Shown here in pieces: positions 8,156 to 17,597 of a stretch of DNA of 64,000 bases. The translations under genes and the position numbers were made by a program. The notes beneath the pieces were generated by a model, which saw nothing but the letters and a program-made list of their open reading frames with translations, did no database searches and was not told where the DNA came from. Position 1 is the stretch's first letter. Each line of letters starts with the position of its first letter. The stretch spans positions 186,001 to 250,000 of the forward strand of contig NZ_WVTD01000002.1 of NCBI RefSeq assembly GCF_009856825.1. Reading direction: 5' to 3'. The stretch is from Novosphingobium silvae (lineage in GTDB: Bacteria > Pseudomonadota > Alphaproteobacteria > Sphingomonadales > Sphingomonadaceae).

Positions 8156-9444
8156 TGTTGCGCCTGTCCAGCACCGATCCCGGCTTCGCGGAGGCCTTCG
8201 CCCGCGTGGTCTCCGACCGTCGGGAAAGCGCGGTCGACGTCGCAGCGGATGTCGCCGCGATCATCGCCGATGTCCGTCGCCGCGGCGACGGGGCGCTGGC
8301 AGAATTGACGGCGAAGTTCGACCGGCACGATCTCGACGCCAGCGGGTGGCAGATCGATGCGCCCGCCTGCAAGGCCGCGTTCGACGCGCTTGAGCCAACC
8401 TTGCGCGATGCGCTCGAACTCGCCGCCGCCCGTATCCGCGCCTACCACGTGGCGCAGCTTCCTGAGGACCGGGACTACACCGATGCGGCCGGCGTCCGCC
8501 TTGGCGCCACCTGGAACGCGGTCGATGCGGCCGGCCTCTATGTGCCGGGCGGCCGGGCGGCCTATCCCTCTTCGCTCCTGATGAACGCCATTCCCGCCAA
8601 GGTCGCAGGTGTGGCCCGCCTCGTCGTCGTCACTCCGACGCCCGGGGGTGAGGTCAACCCGCTGGTGCTGGCCGCCGCGCATCTTGCCGGCGTGGACGAG
8701 GTCTGGCGCGTGGGCGGCGCACATGCGGTGGCGGCGCTCGCCTACGGCACCGAGCGCGTCGCCCCGGTCGATGTGGTGACCGGCCCCGGCAACGCATGGG
8801 TCGCCGAGGCCAAGCGCCAGCTCTATGGCGTCGTCGGCATCGACATGGTTGCGGGGCCCAGCGAGATTCTCGTCATCGCCGACGCGCGTAACGAGCCGCG
8901 CCGGATCGCTGCCGACCTTCTCAGCCAAGCCGAGCATGATCCCACCTCCCAGTCGATCCTCATCTGCGACGACGCCGGCTTCGCCGATGCCGTGGCCGAA
9001 GCGGTCGAGGAGGAACTGCGCGCCCTCGCCACGCAGCCGACCGCGCGCGAAAGCTGGGCGGCCAACGGCGTCATCATCGACGTGGCCGACTTTGACGAGG
9101 CCCCGGCGCTTGCCAATGCGCTCGCCGCCGAACACGTGGAGATCGCCACCGACGATCCGGAAAGCCTGATGCGGCGCATCCGGCACGCCGGCTCGGTGTT
9201 CCTCGGCCGCCTGACGCCGGAGGCTGTCGGCGACTATGTTGCCGGTCCCAATCACGTCCTTCCCACCGGACGGCGCGCCCGTTTTTCCTCCGGCCTCTCC
9301 GTCCTCGATTTCATGAAGCGCACCAGCTTCATCCAGCTCGACCAAGCGGCGCTGGAGGCCATTGGCCCCGCCGCCGTCGCCCTTGCCGATGCGGAAGGGC
9401 TTCCCGCGCATGCGCGCTCCATCTCCGTAAGGCTCGGCCAGTAA
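8155..9444 (+). CDS. hisD: Histidinol dehydrogenase
   Basis: 429 residues, normal length. It performs the last two steps of histidine synthesis (histidinol to histidine, NAD- and zinc-dependent). Signatures seen: LYVPGGRAAYPSSLLMNAIP, VTGPGNAWVAEAKRQLYG, the GPSEILVIAD segment and AEHDPTSQ with conserved zinc-site residues, then ESLMRRIRHAGSVFLG and GPNHVLPTGRRARFSSGL. It is coupled to hisG (one-base overlap) and to nusB (TAATG). Confidence 0.96.
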   Translation: MLRLSSTDPGFAEAFARVVSDRRESAVDVAADVAAIIADVRRRGDGALAELTAKFDRHDLDASGWQIDAPACKAAFDALEPTLRDALELAAARIRAYHVAQLPEDRDYTDAAGVRLGATWNAVDAAGLYVPGGRAAYPSSLLMNAIPAKVAGVARLVVVTPTPGGEVNPLVLAAAHLAGVDEVWRVGGAHAVAALAYGTERVAPVDVVTGPGNAWVAEAKRQLYGVVGIDMVAGPSEILVIADARNEPRRIAADLLSQAEHDPTSQSILICDDAGFADAVAEAVEEELRALATQPTARESWAANGVIIDVADFDEAPALANALAAEHVEIATDDPESLMRRIRHAGSVFLGRLTPEAVGDYVAGPNHVLPTGRRARFSSGLSVLDFMKRTSFIQLDQAALEAIGPAAVALADAEGLPAHARSISVRLGQ

Positions 9445-9887
9445 TGTCAAACTCCAAGCAGAAGCGCGCAGCCGCCCGCCTCGCCGCCGTCCAGGCTCTA
9501 TACCAGTTCGAGATGGAAGGCACACGCCTGCCCGTCCTTCTCGATGAATTCCACCGCCACCGCCTTGGCATGGAGATCGACGAGGCCAGGTTCGCGGAAG
9601 CCGAAGTGGCCTTCTTTGACGACGTGGTGAAAGGCGTCATCGCCCGGCGCGACGAGATCGACGAACTGGTCGCTTCCAAGCTGTCGGAGGGATGGTCGCT
9701 CGCCCGCCTCGACAAGACCATGCTGCAGATCCTGCGTGCGGGAACGTACGAGTTGCTCGCCCGTGCCGACGTTCCCACAGGCGCGGCGATCAGCGAATAT
9801 CTGGACGTCTGCCATGCCTTCTTCGACCCGCGCGAGGCGAAGTTCCTCAACGGCGTGCTGGACTCGGTCGCGAAGTCGGTTCGCTGA
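9444..9887 (+). CDS. nusB: Transcription antitermination factor NusB
   Basis: 147 residues, all-helical NusB fold. It starts with the Lys/Arg-rich RNA-binding stretch KQKRAAARLAAVQALYQFE and contains RLDKTMLQILRAGTYELL and VPTGAAISEYLDVCHAFFD, the two hallmark segments. NusB binds boxA RNA with S10 (NusE) during rRNA antitermination. Here it is translated directly from the end of hisD, followed after 42 bp by thiL. Confidence 0.95.
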   Translation: MSNSKQKRAAARLAAVQALYQFEMEGTRLPVLLDEFHRHRLGMEIDEARFAEAEVAFFDDVVKGVIARRDEIDELVASKLSEGWSLARLDKTMLQILRAGTYELLARADVPTGAAISEYLDVCHAFFDPREAKFLNGVLDSVAKSVR

Positions 9888-9929
9888 ACCGGGCTCGACT
9901 TGCCCTGCGGTTGAAGGCACGAGGGCAGC

Positions 9930-10889
9930 ATGCCCGGTGAACCTGCCTTCATCCAAGCCCTTCGCGCGATAGCGACGACACCGGCAGCCCGGGCCCTTGC
10001 GGACGATGCCGCAGTGCTTCAGGTCGGCGGGGAGACCCTCGTGCTGACGCTCGACACCGTGGTGGAGAGCGTACATTACCTGCCCGCCGACCCGGCGGCC
10101 GATGTCGCCTGGAAGCTCGTGGCGGTGAACGTCTCCGATCTTTCCGCCAAGGGCGCGACGCCTCTCGGGTGCCTTTACTCCCATGCACTGGGAGAAGACG
10201 CCTGGGACAAGTCCTTCCTTTTGGGCCTGGAAGAGGCGTGTGGCCACTTCGCCATACCGCTGCTCGGCGGCGACACAGTCCGGATGCCGGATGGAGCGCC
10301 GCGCAGCTTCTCCCTTACCGCGATCGGCACGGCCGGAAAGGCGGCGCCCGTGCCCTGCCGCAGCGCCGCCCGCGCGGGAGACGAGGTGTGGGTCAGCGGC
10401 ACCATTGGTGACGCCGGCCTTGGACTTGCCGTTGCAGCCGGAAAGCTGCCCGCCGCTGCCGGGCCCGCCGCCGCGCTGCTTTCAGCCTACCGCAGGCCTT
10501 CTCCTGAGCCGCGCCTCGGCGCTGCGCTCGCTCCCCTTGTTCACGCGATGATGGACGTGTCGGACGGGCTGCTCGTCGATGCCGCCCGGATCGCGGATGC
10601 CAGCGGCGTGTCCATCGCGATAGAGGCGGACGCGGTGCCGCTCTCGCCAGCCCTCATCTCCGTCGCGGGAAAGGGGCTGGATTCGCGGATGCAGGCAATG
10701 ACGGCGGGCGACGACTACGAACTGCTGTTCACCGCTCCTGCGGGACAGGCAGCCGGCATCCGCGAAGCGGCCGAGGCGGTTGGTCACCACGTGACCCGCT
10801 GCGGCATGGTGAGCCAGGGCTCCGGCCTTTCCCTGACCCATGATGGCCGCCCCCTCCCCCTGCCGGGTCGCCTGGGGTACCAGCACTAG
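9930..10889 (+). CDS. thiL: Thiamine-monophosphate kinase
   Basis: 319 residues, typical length. It phosphorylates thiamine monophosphate to the diphosphate cofactor. PurM/ThiL-type motifs are visible: DDAAVLQVGGETLVLTLDTV, AWKLVAVNVSDLSAKGATPLG, LGGDTVRM, MMDVSDGLLVDAARIA and TAGDDYELLFTAP. The conserved Asp residues in these segments bind the magnesium ions and phosphates. The nusB-thiL order is common in alphaproteobacteria. Confidence 0.95.
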   Translation: MPGEPAFIQALRAIATTPAARALADDAAVLQVGGETLVLTLDTVVESVHYLPADPAADVAWKLVAVNVSDLSAKGATPLGCLYSHALGEDAWDKSFLLGLEEACGHFAIPLLGGDTVRMPDGAPRSFSLTAIGTAGKAAPVPCRSAARAGDEVWVSGTIGDAGLGLAVAAGKLPAAAGPAAALLSAYRRPSPEPRLGAALAPLVHAMMDVSDGLLVDAARIADASGVSIAIEADAVPLSPALISVAGKGLDSRMQAMTAGDDYELLFTAPAGQAAGIREAAEAVGHHVTRCGMVSQGSGLSLTHDGRPLPLPGRLGYQH

Positions 10890-11026
10890 GCCCGGATCTC
10901 CCCCGTTCTACACGCGGACAGTGGCCGGACATCGCGCTTGCCAGTCCTCCGCCTTCGCTATAGCCCTTTGTTCCTCGAGCGGGAAAACCCGTCGAATACA
11001 TAAACCCATTGGGAAGGGGGCGTTCA

Positions 11027-13126
11027 GTGAACTTGATCACGATCGCAATTGGACTGGGGCTAGTAGCCATCATCTATGGCGTCTTCACCAGTCGGCAGGT
11101 CCTGAGTTCTCCGTCAGGGTCCGAAAAGATGCAGGAGATCGCCGCCGCTATTCAGGAAGGTGCGCAAGCCTACCTCAAGCGGCAGTATTCCACCATCGCG
11201 ATAGTCGGCGTGATCGTCGCCGTCATACTTTTCCTGACGCTGGGGCCGATCTCCGCCACCGGCTTCATCATCGGCGCAGTGCTTTCCGGGGTGGCCGGTT
11301 TCATCGGCATGAACATCTCCGTCCGCGCCAACGTGCGCACCGCGGCCGCCGCCCAGAAGGGCCTGCAGGACGGGTTGACGCTCGCCTTCCGCGCCGGGGC
11401 GATCACCGGCCTTCTTGTCGCGGGCCTTGCCCTCCTCGCGATCGCAACCTTCTTCTGGTACCTGACGGCCGTTGCTGGCCACACCGTGGGCGAAGACGAC
11501 CGCACCGTTGTGGAGGGCCTGACGGCGCTTGCCTTCGGAGCCTCGCTCATCTCGATCTTCGCGCGGCTTGGCGGCGGCATCTTCACCAAGGCGGCGGACG
11601 TGGGAGCCGATCTCGTCGGCAAGGTAGAGGCCGGCATTCCCGAGGACGATCCGCGCAACCCGGCCGTCATTGCCGACAATGTCGGCGACAACGTGGGCGA
11701 CTGCGCGGGCATGGCCGCCGACCTGTTTGAGACCTACGTTGTCACCGTGGGCGCGACGATGGTGCTCACCGCCCTGCTCGTCAAAGGCCTCGGAGGCTAT
11801 CTTCTCACACTCATGACGCTGCCGCTGCTTATCGGGGGCGTGTGCATCGTAACGTCCATCATCGGCACCTACTTCGTCCGGCTCGGCCGCGGGCGCAACA
11901 TCATGGGAGCCATGTACAAGGGCTTCCTGGTGACCGCGGTTCTGTCCGTTCCCGCGATCTACGGCTGCATCTGGTTCGTCCAGCAGGGTGATCTTGCAGC
12001 GCCGGTCGGCGATCTGGGCTTCCGGGGGCTGGACCTGTTCTGGTGCGCGCTGCTCGGCCTTGTCATCACGGGCCTTATCATCTGGATCACCGAGTACTAC
12101 ACCGGCACGAACTACCGCCCGGTCCGCTCTATCGCGAAAGCATCCGTTACCGGACACGGCACCAACGTGATCCAGGGCCTTGCCATCAGTCTGGAGGCGA
12201 CTGCGCTGCCGACGGTAGTGATCGTCGCCGGGATCATCATCGCCTACCAGCTCGCAGGGCTCCTAGGCATCGCCTATGCGGCCACCGCCATGCTTGCGCT
12301 TGCCGGCATGGTGGTCGCGCTTGATGCCTACGGTCCGGTCACGGACAACGCGGGCGGCATCGCCGAGATGGCGGGCCTTGACGACGCCGTGCGCGAAAAG
12401 ACGGACGCTCTTGACGCTGTGGGCAATACCACCAAGGCCGTCACCAAGGGCTATGCCATCGGCTCTGCAGGCCTCGCGGCGCTCGTGCTCTTCGCCGCCT
12501 ACACCACCGACCTTGCCGAGTTCTTTCCCGAACTCGACGTGAATTTCAGCCTTGAAAACCCCTATGTCATCGTCGGGCTCCTGCTGGGGGCGCTGCTGCC
12601 GTACCTGTTCGGGGCCATGGGGATGACGGCGGTCGGTCGTGCGGCGGGAGACGTTGTCGTCGACGTGCGCGAGCAGATCCGGGAAAAACCCGGCATCATG
12701 ACTTACGAGCAGAAGCCCGACTATGCCCGGACCGTCGACCTCGTGACGAAGGCGGCCATCAAGGAGATGATCGTTCCCTCGCTGCTGCCGGTGCTGGCGC
12801 CCATCGCGGTCTACTTCGTGATCGGATGGGTCGGCGGGCGAGCCAACGGCTTCGCGGCACTGGGCGCGTTGCTGTTGGGCGTGATCGTCAGCGGGCTCTT
12901 CGTTGCCCTTTCGATGACTTCGGGCGGCGGCGCCTGGGACAACGCAAAGAAGTACATCGAAGACGGCAATTACGGCGGCAAGGGATCGGAAGCGCACAAG
13001 GCCGCCGTCACCGGCGACACCGTGGGCGATCCCTACAAGGACACAGCAGGCCCGGCCGTGAACCCGATGATCAAGATCACCAACATCGTCGCCTTGCTCC
13101 TGCTGGCAGCGCTGGCTGGAGGGTGA
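11027..13126 (+). CDS. hppA: K+-independent proton-pumping pyrophosphatase
   Basis: 699 residues, about 16 membrane helices; couples pyrophosphate hydrolysis to proton export. Substrate motifs: [38 protein letters not shown] and, near the C-terminus, [19 protein letters not shown]. The segment [19 protein letters not shown] has Lys after GNTT, the residue that marks the potassium-independent branch (Ala in potassium-dependent enzymes). I chose the GTG at 11027 ([11 protein letters not shown]) because GGGAAGGGGG lies just upstream; a TTG at 11009 is also possible. Confidence 0.95.
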   Translation: MNLITIAIGLGLVAIIYGVFTSRQVLSSPSGSEKMQEIAAAIQEGAQAYLKRQYSTIAIVGVIVAVILFLTLGPISATGFIIGAVLSGVAGFIGMNISVRANVRTAAAAQKGLQDGLTLAFRAGAITGLLVAGLALLAIATFFWYLTAVAGHTVGEDDRTVVEGLTALAFGASLISIFARLGGGIFTKAADVGADLVGKVEAGIPEDDPRNPAVIADNVGDNVGDCAGMAADLFETYVVTVGATMVLTALLVKGLGGYLLTLMTLPLLIGGVCIVTSIIGTYFVRLGRGRNIMGAMYKGFLVTAVLSVPAIYGCIWFVQQGDLAAPVGDLGFRGLDLFWCALLGLVITGLIIWITEYYTGTNYRPVRSIAKASVTGHGTNVIQGLAISLEATALPTVVIVAGIIIAYQLAGLLGIAYAATAMLALAGMVVALDAYGPVTDNAGGIAEMAGLDDAVREKTDALDAVGNTTKAVTKGYAIGSAGLAALVLFAAYTTDLAEFFPELDVNFSLENPYVIVGLLLGALLPYLFGAMGMTAVGRAAGDVVVDVREQIREKPGIMTYEQKPDYARTVDLVTKAAIKEMIVPSLLPVLAPIAVYFVIGWVGGRANGFAALGALLLGVIVSGLFVALSMTSGGGAWDNAKKYIEDGNYGGKGSEAHKAAVTGDTVGDPYKDTAGPAVNPMIKITNIVALLLLAALAGG

Positions 13127-13150
13127 CCGATCGGAACTGTGGAGAGAAAC

Positions 13151-13172
13151 GGCGCCGGTGAAACCCGGCGCC
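13151..13172. terminator. GC-rich hairpin between hppA and tRNA-Leu
   Basis: GGCGCCGG (13151-13158) pairs with CCGGCGCC (13165-13172) around a 6-nt loop. It lies between the hppA stop and the 3' end of the convergent tRNA gene. On the minus strand it is followed by GTTTCTCT, a weak U-tract. Likely terminates the tRNA transcript and possibly hppA. Confidence 0.5.
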
Positions 13173-13177
13173 GGTTG

Positions 13178-13261
13178 TGGTGCCCCTGGCCCGACTCGAA
13201 CGGGCACGCCTTGCGACAAACGATTTTGAGTCGTTCGCGTCTACCATTCCGCCACAGGGGC
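13178..13261 (-). tRNA. tRNA-Leu (CAA)
   Basis: 84 nt including an encoded CCA. Acceptor arm GCCCCTG pairs with CAGGGGC; discriminator A. The anticodon stem AACGA/TCGTT encloses loop CTCAAAA, giving anticodon CAA, which reads UUG Leu codons. A long variable arm between anticodon and T arms fits the class II tRNA type, and the T arm GTTCGAGTC is standard. It is convergent with hppA. Confidence 0.95.
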
Positions 13262-13327
13262 ACGGATCTGGTGGGCGACGCTTAGACGCGCGCCCGGCCG
13301 GGTTCAAGAGCGATCAAGCGCTTGTTT

Positions 13328-13657
13328 CTAGAAACTCCAGTCCATGGCGACATGGAGCAGGCGGGACTTCATCACGCCCTTGCGCGAACCGTAAGTGCCG
13401 ATCTCGAAGCGGGGACCGGCTTCTTCTGGCTGGTACCTCAGCCGCAGCTTCGTCTTCTCCGGCTTTTCCGTCTCTTCAGGCGTTCCGATCGCCTGCGAGC
13501 GCAACGCCGAACGGCCTTTTGCGGCGACGATCGTTGCGGTGACGGCCCGAAGGTCGAAAGCCGCTGCGGCGGCTCCGGTCGGTTGCGCCGACGCTGGCGT
13601 CACGGCGACACTGCCAAGCGCCATGGCTGCGCAAAGGGGAAGCACGCCTCGTTCCAT
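13328..13657 (-). CDS. Small exported protein of unknown function
   Basis: 109 residues. The N-terminus MERGVLPLCAAMALGSVAVTPASAQ is a signal peptide with a probable cleavage after ASA at residue 24. The mature part is short, Lys/Glu/Arg-rich in the middle (EETEKPEKTKLRLRY) and ends in GVMKSRLLHVAMDWSF, a terminal Phe that could suggest an outer-membrane strand but the protein is too small for a barrel. No known domain recognised. Its start codon lies inside a long inverted repeat. Confidence 0.6.
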   Translation of the reverse strand: MERGVLPLCAAMALGSVAVTPASAQPTGAAAAAFDLRAVTATIVAAKGRSALRSQAIGTPEETEKPEKTKLRLRYQPEEAGPRFEIGTYGSRKGVMKSRLLHVAMDWSF

Positions 13658-13687
13658 GAGGACGCACGATGAACGTCCTCATGGAAC
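13651..13687. repeat. 14-bp perfect inverted repeat over a start codon
   Basis: GTTCCATGAGGACG (13651-13664) and CGTCCTCATGGAAC (13674-13687) are exact reverse complements separated by 9 bases. In the minus-strand mRNA the start codon of the small exported protein lies in the 3' arm, so it would be buried in a stable hairpin. It could act as a translational control element, or as a terminator or protein-binding site. Confidence 0.7.
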
Positions 13688-13809
13688 CTATGAAGACAAG
13701 TGCATGGCACTTCCAAGACGCCGACAGTGCCACAACTCCGCACGCGTGGCCGGCAAGGAAGAGCGCTTGCATCGTCCAGGCACGCCCGACCGGGGGCGCG
13801 CCCCCGAAA

Positions 13810-14631
13810 TCAGTCCTTGAGCGCGGTAGCCAGAAGCTTGTGCAAGCGCGAGTGCAGCACATCGTTGCCCGCAAGCACTTCGGTGTCGCAGATCGGCTGC
13901 GAGCGCCCCTTCCAGTCCGACACGAACCCGCCTGCCTCGCGCACCAGGAGGCACCCGGCAGCCGTGTCCCACGGCTTCAGGTCCGCTTCCCAGAAGCCTT
14001 CGTAACGGCCCGAGGCAACCCAGGCGAGGTCCAGCGAGGCCGCGCCGAAGCGCCTGATGCCGGCGACCTGCGGAGCAAGCGCGTGATAGATCCGGGTCCA
14101 CTGCCCGGGATCGCCATGACCGGCAAAGGGAATGCCCGTCGCGATAAGGCTCTCGTCGAGGTGACGGCGCGAGGACACGCGAAGGCGACGATCGTGCAAC
14201 CAGGCACCGCGCGCCTTCTCGGCCCAGTAGCTCTCGTCCGTGATCGGATTGTAGATCAGCCCGGCAGTGACTTCGCCCCAGCCCCGTCCATCGAGGCGCG
14301 GCTCCTGCGCCGCGATGGAAATGGCGAAGTGCGGGATCCCGTGGAGGAAGTTGGTAGTGCCGTCGAGCGGGTCGACGATGAAGCGCGGCTTGGTCGGATC
14401 GCCCTCGATCTCGCCCGCCTCCTCGAACAGGAAGCCCCAGTCCGGGCGCGCTGCGCGTAGCTCGTCCCAGATCGTGCGCTCGGATGCCTGGTCCGCCTTC
14501 GACACGAAGTCGGCCGGTCCCTTGCGGCTGACCTGCAGGTGCTCGATTTCGCCGAAATCGCGGCGCAGGCGACTGCCGGCCTTGCGGGCGGCCTTCTCGA
14601 TTACGCGGATGAGACCGGAAATGGCGGCCAT
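13810..14631 (-). CDS. suhB: Inositol monophosphatase family protein
   Basis: 273 residues. Lithium-sensitive phosphatase fold with all metal-site motifs: FEEAGEIEGD (usual EE motif), IVDPLDGTTNFLHGIPHFAI, and WDTAAGCLLVREAGG. Members hydrolyse inositol-1-phosphate or related sugar phosphates; SuhB also acts as a Nus-associated rRNA maturation factor. The substrate cannot be decided here, so the symbol is by family only. It starts at MAAISGLIRVIEKAARKAG; the frame is open further upstream without family similarity. Third in an efp-hypothetical-suhB run. Confidence 0.85.
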   Translation of the reverse strand: MAAISGLIRVIEKAARKAGSRLRRDFGEIEHLQVSRKGPADFVSKADQASERTIWDELRAARPDWGFLFEEAGEIEGDPTKPRFIVDPLDGTTNFLHGIPHFAISIAAQEPRLDGRGWGEVTAGLIYNPITDESYWAEKARGAWLHDRRLRVSSRRHLDESLIATGIPFAGHGDPGQWTRIYHALAPQVAGIRRFGAASLDLAWVASGRYEGFWEADLKPWDTAAGCLLVREAGGFVSDWKGRSQPICDTEVLAGNDVLHSRLHKLLATALKD

Positions 14632-14687
14632 GACTTTACTACACTCCTGTGTCCGGCACGGCCGCAGCGACCCGCCGGTACTCGAAA

Positions 14688-15098
14688 TTATCGACCGGCG
14701 GGGGCGGCTGCCGGCGCCGGTTGGGTGGGATCGCCCTTGTAGCCGCACACGGCGGTAAGCACCGCCAGCACTTCCGAAGGCTTCTCGCGGTGAACCTTGT
14801 CCGCGTTCTCGGCGAAGACCTTGTCCATCGAGTCGGTGATCTTGCTCAACGGATTGTCGTAGAGGCATCCCACCAGGGCGGTCTTGGCCTCGTCCTTGAT
14901 CTGCTCGGACTGAAGCGCGCTGATCAGCACCTTGAGGTAGAGCACCGCGTGCTCCGACTTCGTCGTATCGGCAGCGCCGGGCGCAGCCGGCGCGGACTTG
15001 GGCGCAGCCTTGGCTGCACCCTTCTTCGGTGCGGCGGCCGCGGGAACGGCACCGGCCACCATGCCGAAGGCGACGAGCGCGGGCAGCAGCGCGCGCAT
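14688..15098 (-). CDS. Exported protein of unknown function
   Basis: 136 residues. Signal peptide [24 protein letters not shown] with likely cleavage near AAA at 21-23, then a Lys/Ala/Pro low-complexity linker to about residue 45. A compact helical domain (about 48-122) follows, with two cysteines (VGCLYDNP and TAVCGYKG) that could form a disulfide in the periplasm. No family recognised. Its start overlaps the efp stop by 4 bases, so it is translated with efp. Confidence 0.7.
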   Translation of the reverse strand: MRALLPALVAFGMVAGAVPAAAAPKKGAAKAAPKSAPAAPGAADTTKSEHAVLYLKVLISALQSEQIKDEAKTALVGCLYDNPLSKITDSMDKVFAENADKVHREKPSEVLAVLTAVCGYKGDPTQPAPAAAPAGR

Positions 15099-15661
15099 CA
15101 GTCGGCCTTCTTCACGTAAGTCTTCTCGTAGACGTCGACGATGATGCGCGTCCCGCTTTCGATGTGCGGCGGCACCATCACGCGCACGCCGTTGTCAAGC
15201 ACGGCGGGCTTATAGCTCGACGATGCGGTCTGGCCCTTCACCACGGCGTCGGCCTCGACGATGGTGGCCTCCACCTGTTCGGGGAGTTGCACCGAAATCG
15301 GGCGTTCTTCCCACATCTCGAGGCTCACCTGCATTCCGTCCTGAAGGAACGCGGCAGCATCGCCCAGAAGGTCGGCGGGAAGCGAAATCTGATCGTAGTT
15401 CTCGGTGTCCATGAACACCAGGTCGTCGCCCTCGGCGTAGAGGAACTGGAAGTCCTTGGTGTCGAGGCGGACGCGCTCGACCGTGTCGGCGCTGCGGAAG
15501 CGGACGTTGGTCTTGCGGCCGTCGATCAGGTTCTTCATCTCGACCTGCATGAAGGCGCCGCCCTTGCCGGGCTGCGTGTGCTGCGTCTTTGCGACCTTCC
15601 AGATGCCCTTTTCGTATTCAAGGATGTTGCCGGGACGGATATCGACGCCGCTGATCTTCAT
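15098..15661 (-). CDS. efp: Translation elongation factor P
   Basis: 187 residues, normal three-domain length. EF-P rescues ribosomes stalled at polyproline. It begins [19 protein letters not shown], with the domain I loop [10 protein letters not shown], whose Lys is the residue modified by EpmA in some bacteria, and the domain III signature [20 protein letters not shown]. The start chosen is MKIS; a second ATG six bases upstream (MTMKIS) also fits. Confidence 0.95.
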   Translation of the reverse strand: MKISGVDIRPGNILEYEKGIWKVAKTQHTQPGKGGAFMQVEMKNLIDGRKTNVRFRSADTVERVRLDTKDFQFLYAEGDDLVFMDTENYDQISLPADLLGDAAAFLQDGMQVSLEMWEERPISVQLPEQVEATIVEADAVVKGQTASSSYKPAVLDNGVRVMVPPHIESGTRIIVDVYEKTYVKKAD

Positions 15662-15793
15662 GGTCACTGCCTCAGACTGGGAAAGAGCTCACGAGGAAGC
15701 AGCGGACGGGTGCCGCAATCCCTCGAAAGCATGCGCCCTTAGACGAGGCAGCGAGGCATGGCAATTGCTTCGCGCGGATGCTAGCCAATCTAC

Positions 15794-16243
15794 ATGATGC
15801 GCGCGATCAACCGATTTTCACCCCTTCGCCTTCCACTCTCCGGCCCGTGCCCTGCCCGCCAGGGACTGGCGACTGCCCTAGCCGTGACCGCTCTCGCAGC
15901 TGCGACGGGCGGCTGCGCACATGAGGCGGCGCGAGTGCCACCGCCCCCCGGCGGCGCCATCGCCACCCTGCCCCTTGGCACCTATACATGCGAGATGCCC
16001 GGCGATGCGGGCGGCGCCGTAGGCAAGCCGGTGCCGGATCATGAATTCCGCATAGTGAACGCATCCAGCTACAAGGCAGGGGGAATCCGCGGCAGCTATC
16101 TCTTCGTGGGCGACCGGGTGACGATGACCGGCGGCAAGCTGAAGGGCCTGAAGCTGCACCGCATCTCCACCGGCTTCCTGCGCAAGATCGAGGACAACGG
16201 CGCCGACGGCGACCTGCGCTGCGTCAGGTCGTCGCGCAACTGA
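15794..16243 (+). CDS. Putative lipoprotein of unknown function
   Basis: 149 residues. The hydrophobic N-terminal stretch ends in ATGGCAHE, a plausible lipobox with Cys at about residue 41, so the protein is probably a lipoprotein; the leader is long, and a later start is possible. The mature part contains GTYTCEMPGDAGGAVGKPVPDHEFRIVN and GSYLFVGDRVTMTGGKLKG, suggesting a small beta-rich domain. No family recognised. It faces away from efp. Confidence 0.65.
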   Translation: MMRAINRFSPLRLPLSGPCPARQGLATALAVTALAAATGGCAHEAARVPPPPGGAIATLPLGTYTCEMPGDAGGAVGKPVPDHEFRIVNASSYKAGGIRGSYLFVGDRVTMTGGKLKGLKLHRISTGFLRKIEDNGADGDLRCVRSSRN

Positions 16244-16495
16244 GCTGATGGCTCGGTCCATCAACGTTCGCTTTCGTTACGCGGCGGGTTCCTGAGGCCC
16301 GCGGGCGAACAGGGCTTAGCCGTGTTCCCCTTGTAAAATGGCGGACTGTCCGGCCTTGCCCCAGAGGGCGAACCGGCGTTGCTTCATGCCCGCGTTTCGC
16401 CAGACGCATGCAGCCTTTTTCGCGTTGGCTCATTGCTAGGCCCGATGGAGCGGGCGACGGCAATCGTGCACGTCCGCTGCCTCGGGAGGAACTCG

Positions 16496-17578
16496 ATGCC
16501 AGCAAGCGTGCTCGGAACGGTGAAGATCGGCATACTCAACGACATGGCCGATTTTTCCGAGCCGGACGGCTGCGGCGCGGTTCCCGGCGACGTGACCGGC
16601 TGGCTCGAGCGCGAACTTGCCGTCGTGCGCGAAGCGGGTCGGATTACCGCCTCGATCGACTTCATCCATGCTTATGGCCTCGGCCTGCCGTCGGGCACTG
16701 CCGATGCCGTGGAGCGTGCCTACCGGCAGCTTGCCGAGGCGGGATGCTCGCTGATCGTGGGCCCCGCCATCGGCGACAATGCGCTGGCCGTGACGCCGCT
16801 CGCCGAGCAGCTGCGCATCCCCACCATCAACTGGGCCGGGGCCGAGCGTGCGCGCGGGCGATACATGTTCCAGCATCAGGTCGGCAGCCATGAGGACGAA
16901 TCGCTCGTCATCGCCCGGCACATGGCGGCGATCGGCTGCAGGCGCCTTGCCGTTGCTTATGACCTGTCGCCAGTGGGTACGCGGCACCTCAAGTACCTCG
17001 AGGACGAGGCGCGGGTGCTGGGGATCGCGATCGTATCGAGGCAGGGCCTGTCGCCGCTTGCCGAAGATGCTGCCGAAACGGTCGATGCACTGCTCGAAAG
17101 CGGGCCGGACGGCTTTGTCTACCTTGGCCTTGGGGTGTCGGCTCCCGCCGTCGCGCGCGAACTCGTCGCCGACGGCTGGGATGGGCCCAACATCATGAAC
17201 ACGGCGGGCCTTCGCGGCTATGACGAAGACTTCGCCCGCGACTGCGAAGGCTGGTTCTACATCGACATGCATTCCGACCGGAACGCCACGCTGCGGACGC
17301 AGATGAAACAGCTCAACGCTCCGCGCAGTCAGGCACTGGCCGTTGCCAAAGGCCATGATCTCGGCCGCCTCGTAGCCGAAGGGCTGGCGCGGGCCAGCGA
17401 CCTCACCCGCGAGGGAATTCGCGTGGGTCTGGAGCAGGTCAAGTGGCTGCCGGCGGCAGAAGGGCTGGAAGGCACGCTTCTGGGCTTCGGCATCCAGGAT
17501 CGCGGCGCGCTGCACGGACGTTATCTGGTGGTTCGTCAGTGGCTTGGTGGAGAAACACGCGAAGTGCTGGCAGCCTGA
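16496..17578 (+). CDS. ABC-type periplasmic-binding-protein-fold protein (LivJ/AmiC-like), no signal peptide
   Basis: 360 residues of the branched-chain amino acid type-I binding-protein fold: VKIGILNDMADFSEPDG, EAGCSLIVGPAIGDNALAVTPLAE, RYMFQHQVGSHEDESLVIARH, and a hinge region GWDGPNIMNTAG. A GGGAGGAA ribosome site lies just upstream of the chosen ATG. No signal peptide is seen from this start or in the upstream in-frame sequence, and no permease or ATPase genes adjoin, so it is probably cytoplasmic, as for the ligand sensor AmiC. Location beside an SDR and acyl-CoA dehydrogenases suggests it senses a substrate of that pathway (inference). Confidence 0.75.
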   Translation: MPASVLGTVKIGILNDMADFSEPDGCGAVPGDVTGWLERELAVVREAGRITASIDFIHAYGLGLPSGTADAVERAYRQLAEAGCSLIVGPAIGDNALAVTPLAEQLRIPTINWAGAERARGRYMFQHQVGSHEDESLVIARHMAAIGCRRLAVAYDLSPVGTRHLKYLEDEARVLGIAIVSRQGLSPLAEDAAETVDALLESGPDGFVYLGLGVSAPAVARELVADGWDGPNIMNTAGLRGYDEDFARDCEGWFYIDMHSDRNATLRTQMKQLNAPRSQALAVAKGHDLGRLVAEGLARASDLTREGIRVGLEQVKWLPAAEGLEGTLLGFGIQDRGALHGRYLVVRQWLGGETREVLAA

Positions 17579-17597
17579 CCCGTCACGCCTCGCCTGT

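Noticed and set aside
7894..9525. A 543-codon minus-strand frame opposite hisD
   Set aside because: Antisense shadow of hisD, with odd composition and no start site.
13178..13261. tRNA-Leu as an integration site for a mobile element
   Set aside because: No integrase, direct repeat of the tRNA end or foreign block was seen beside it.
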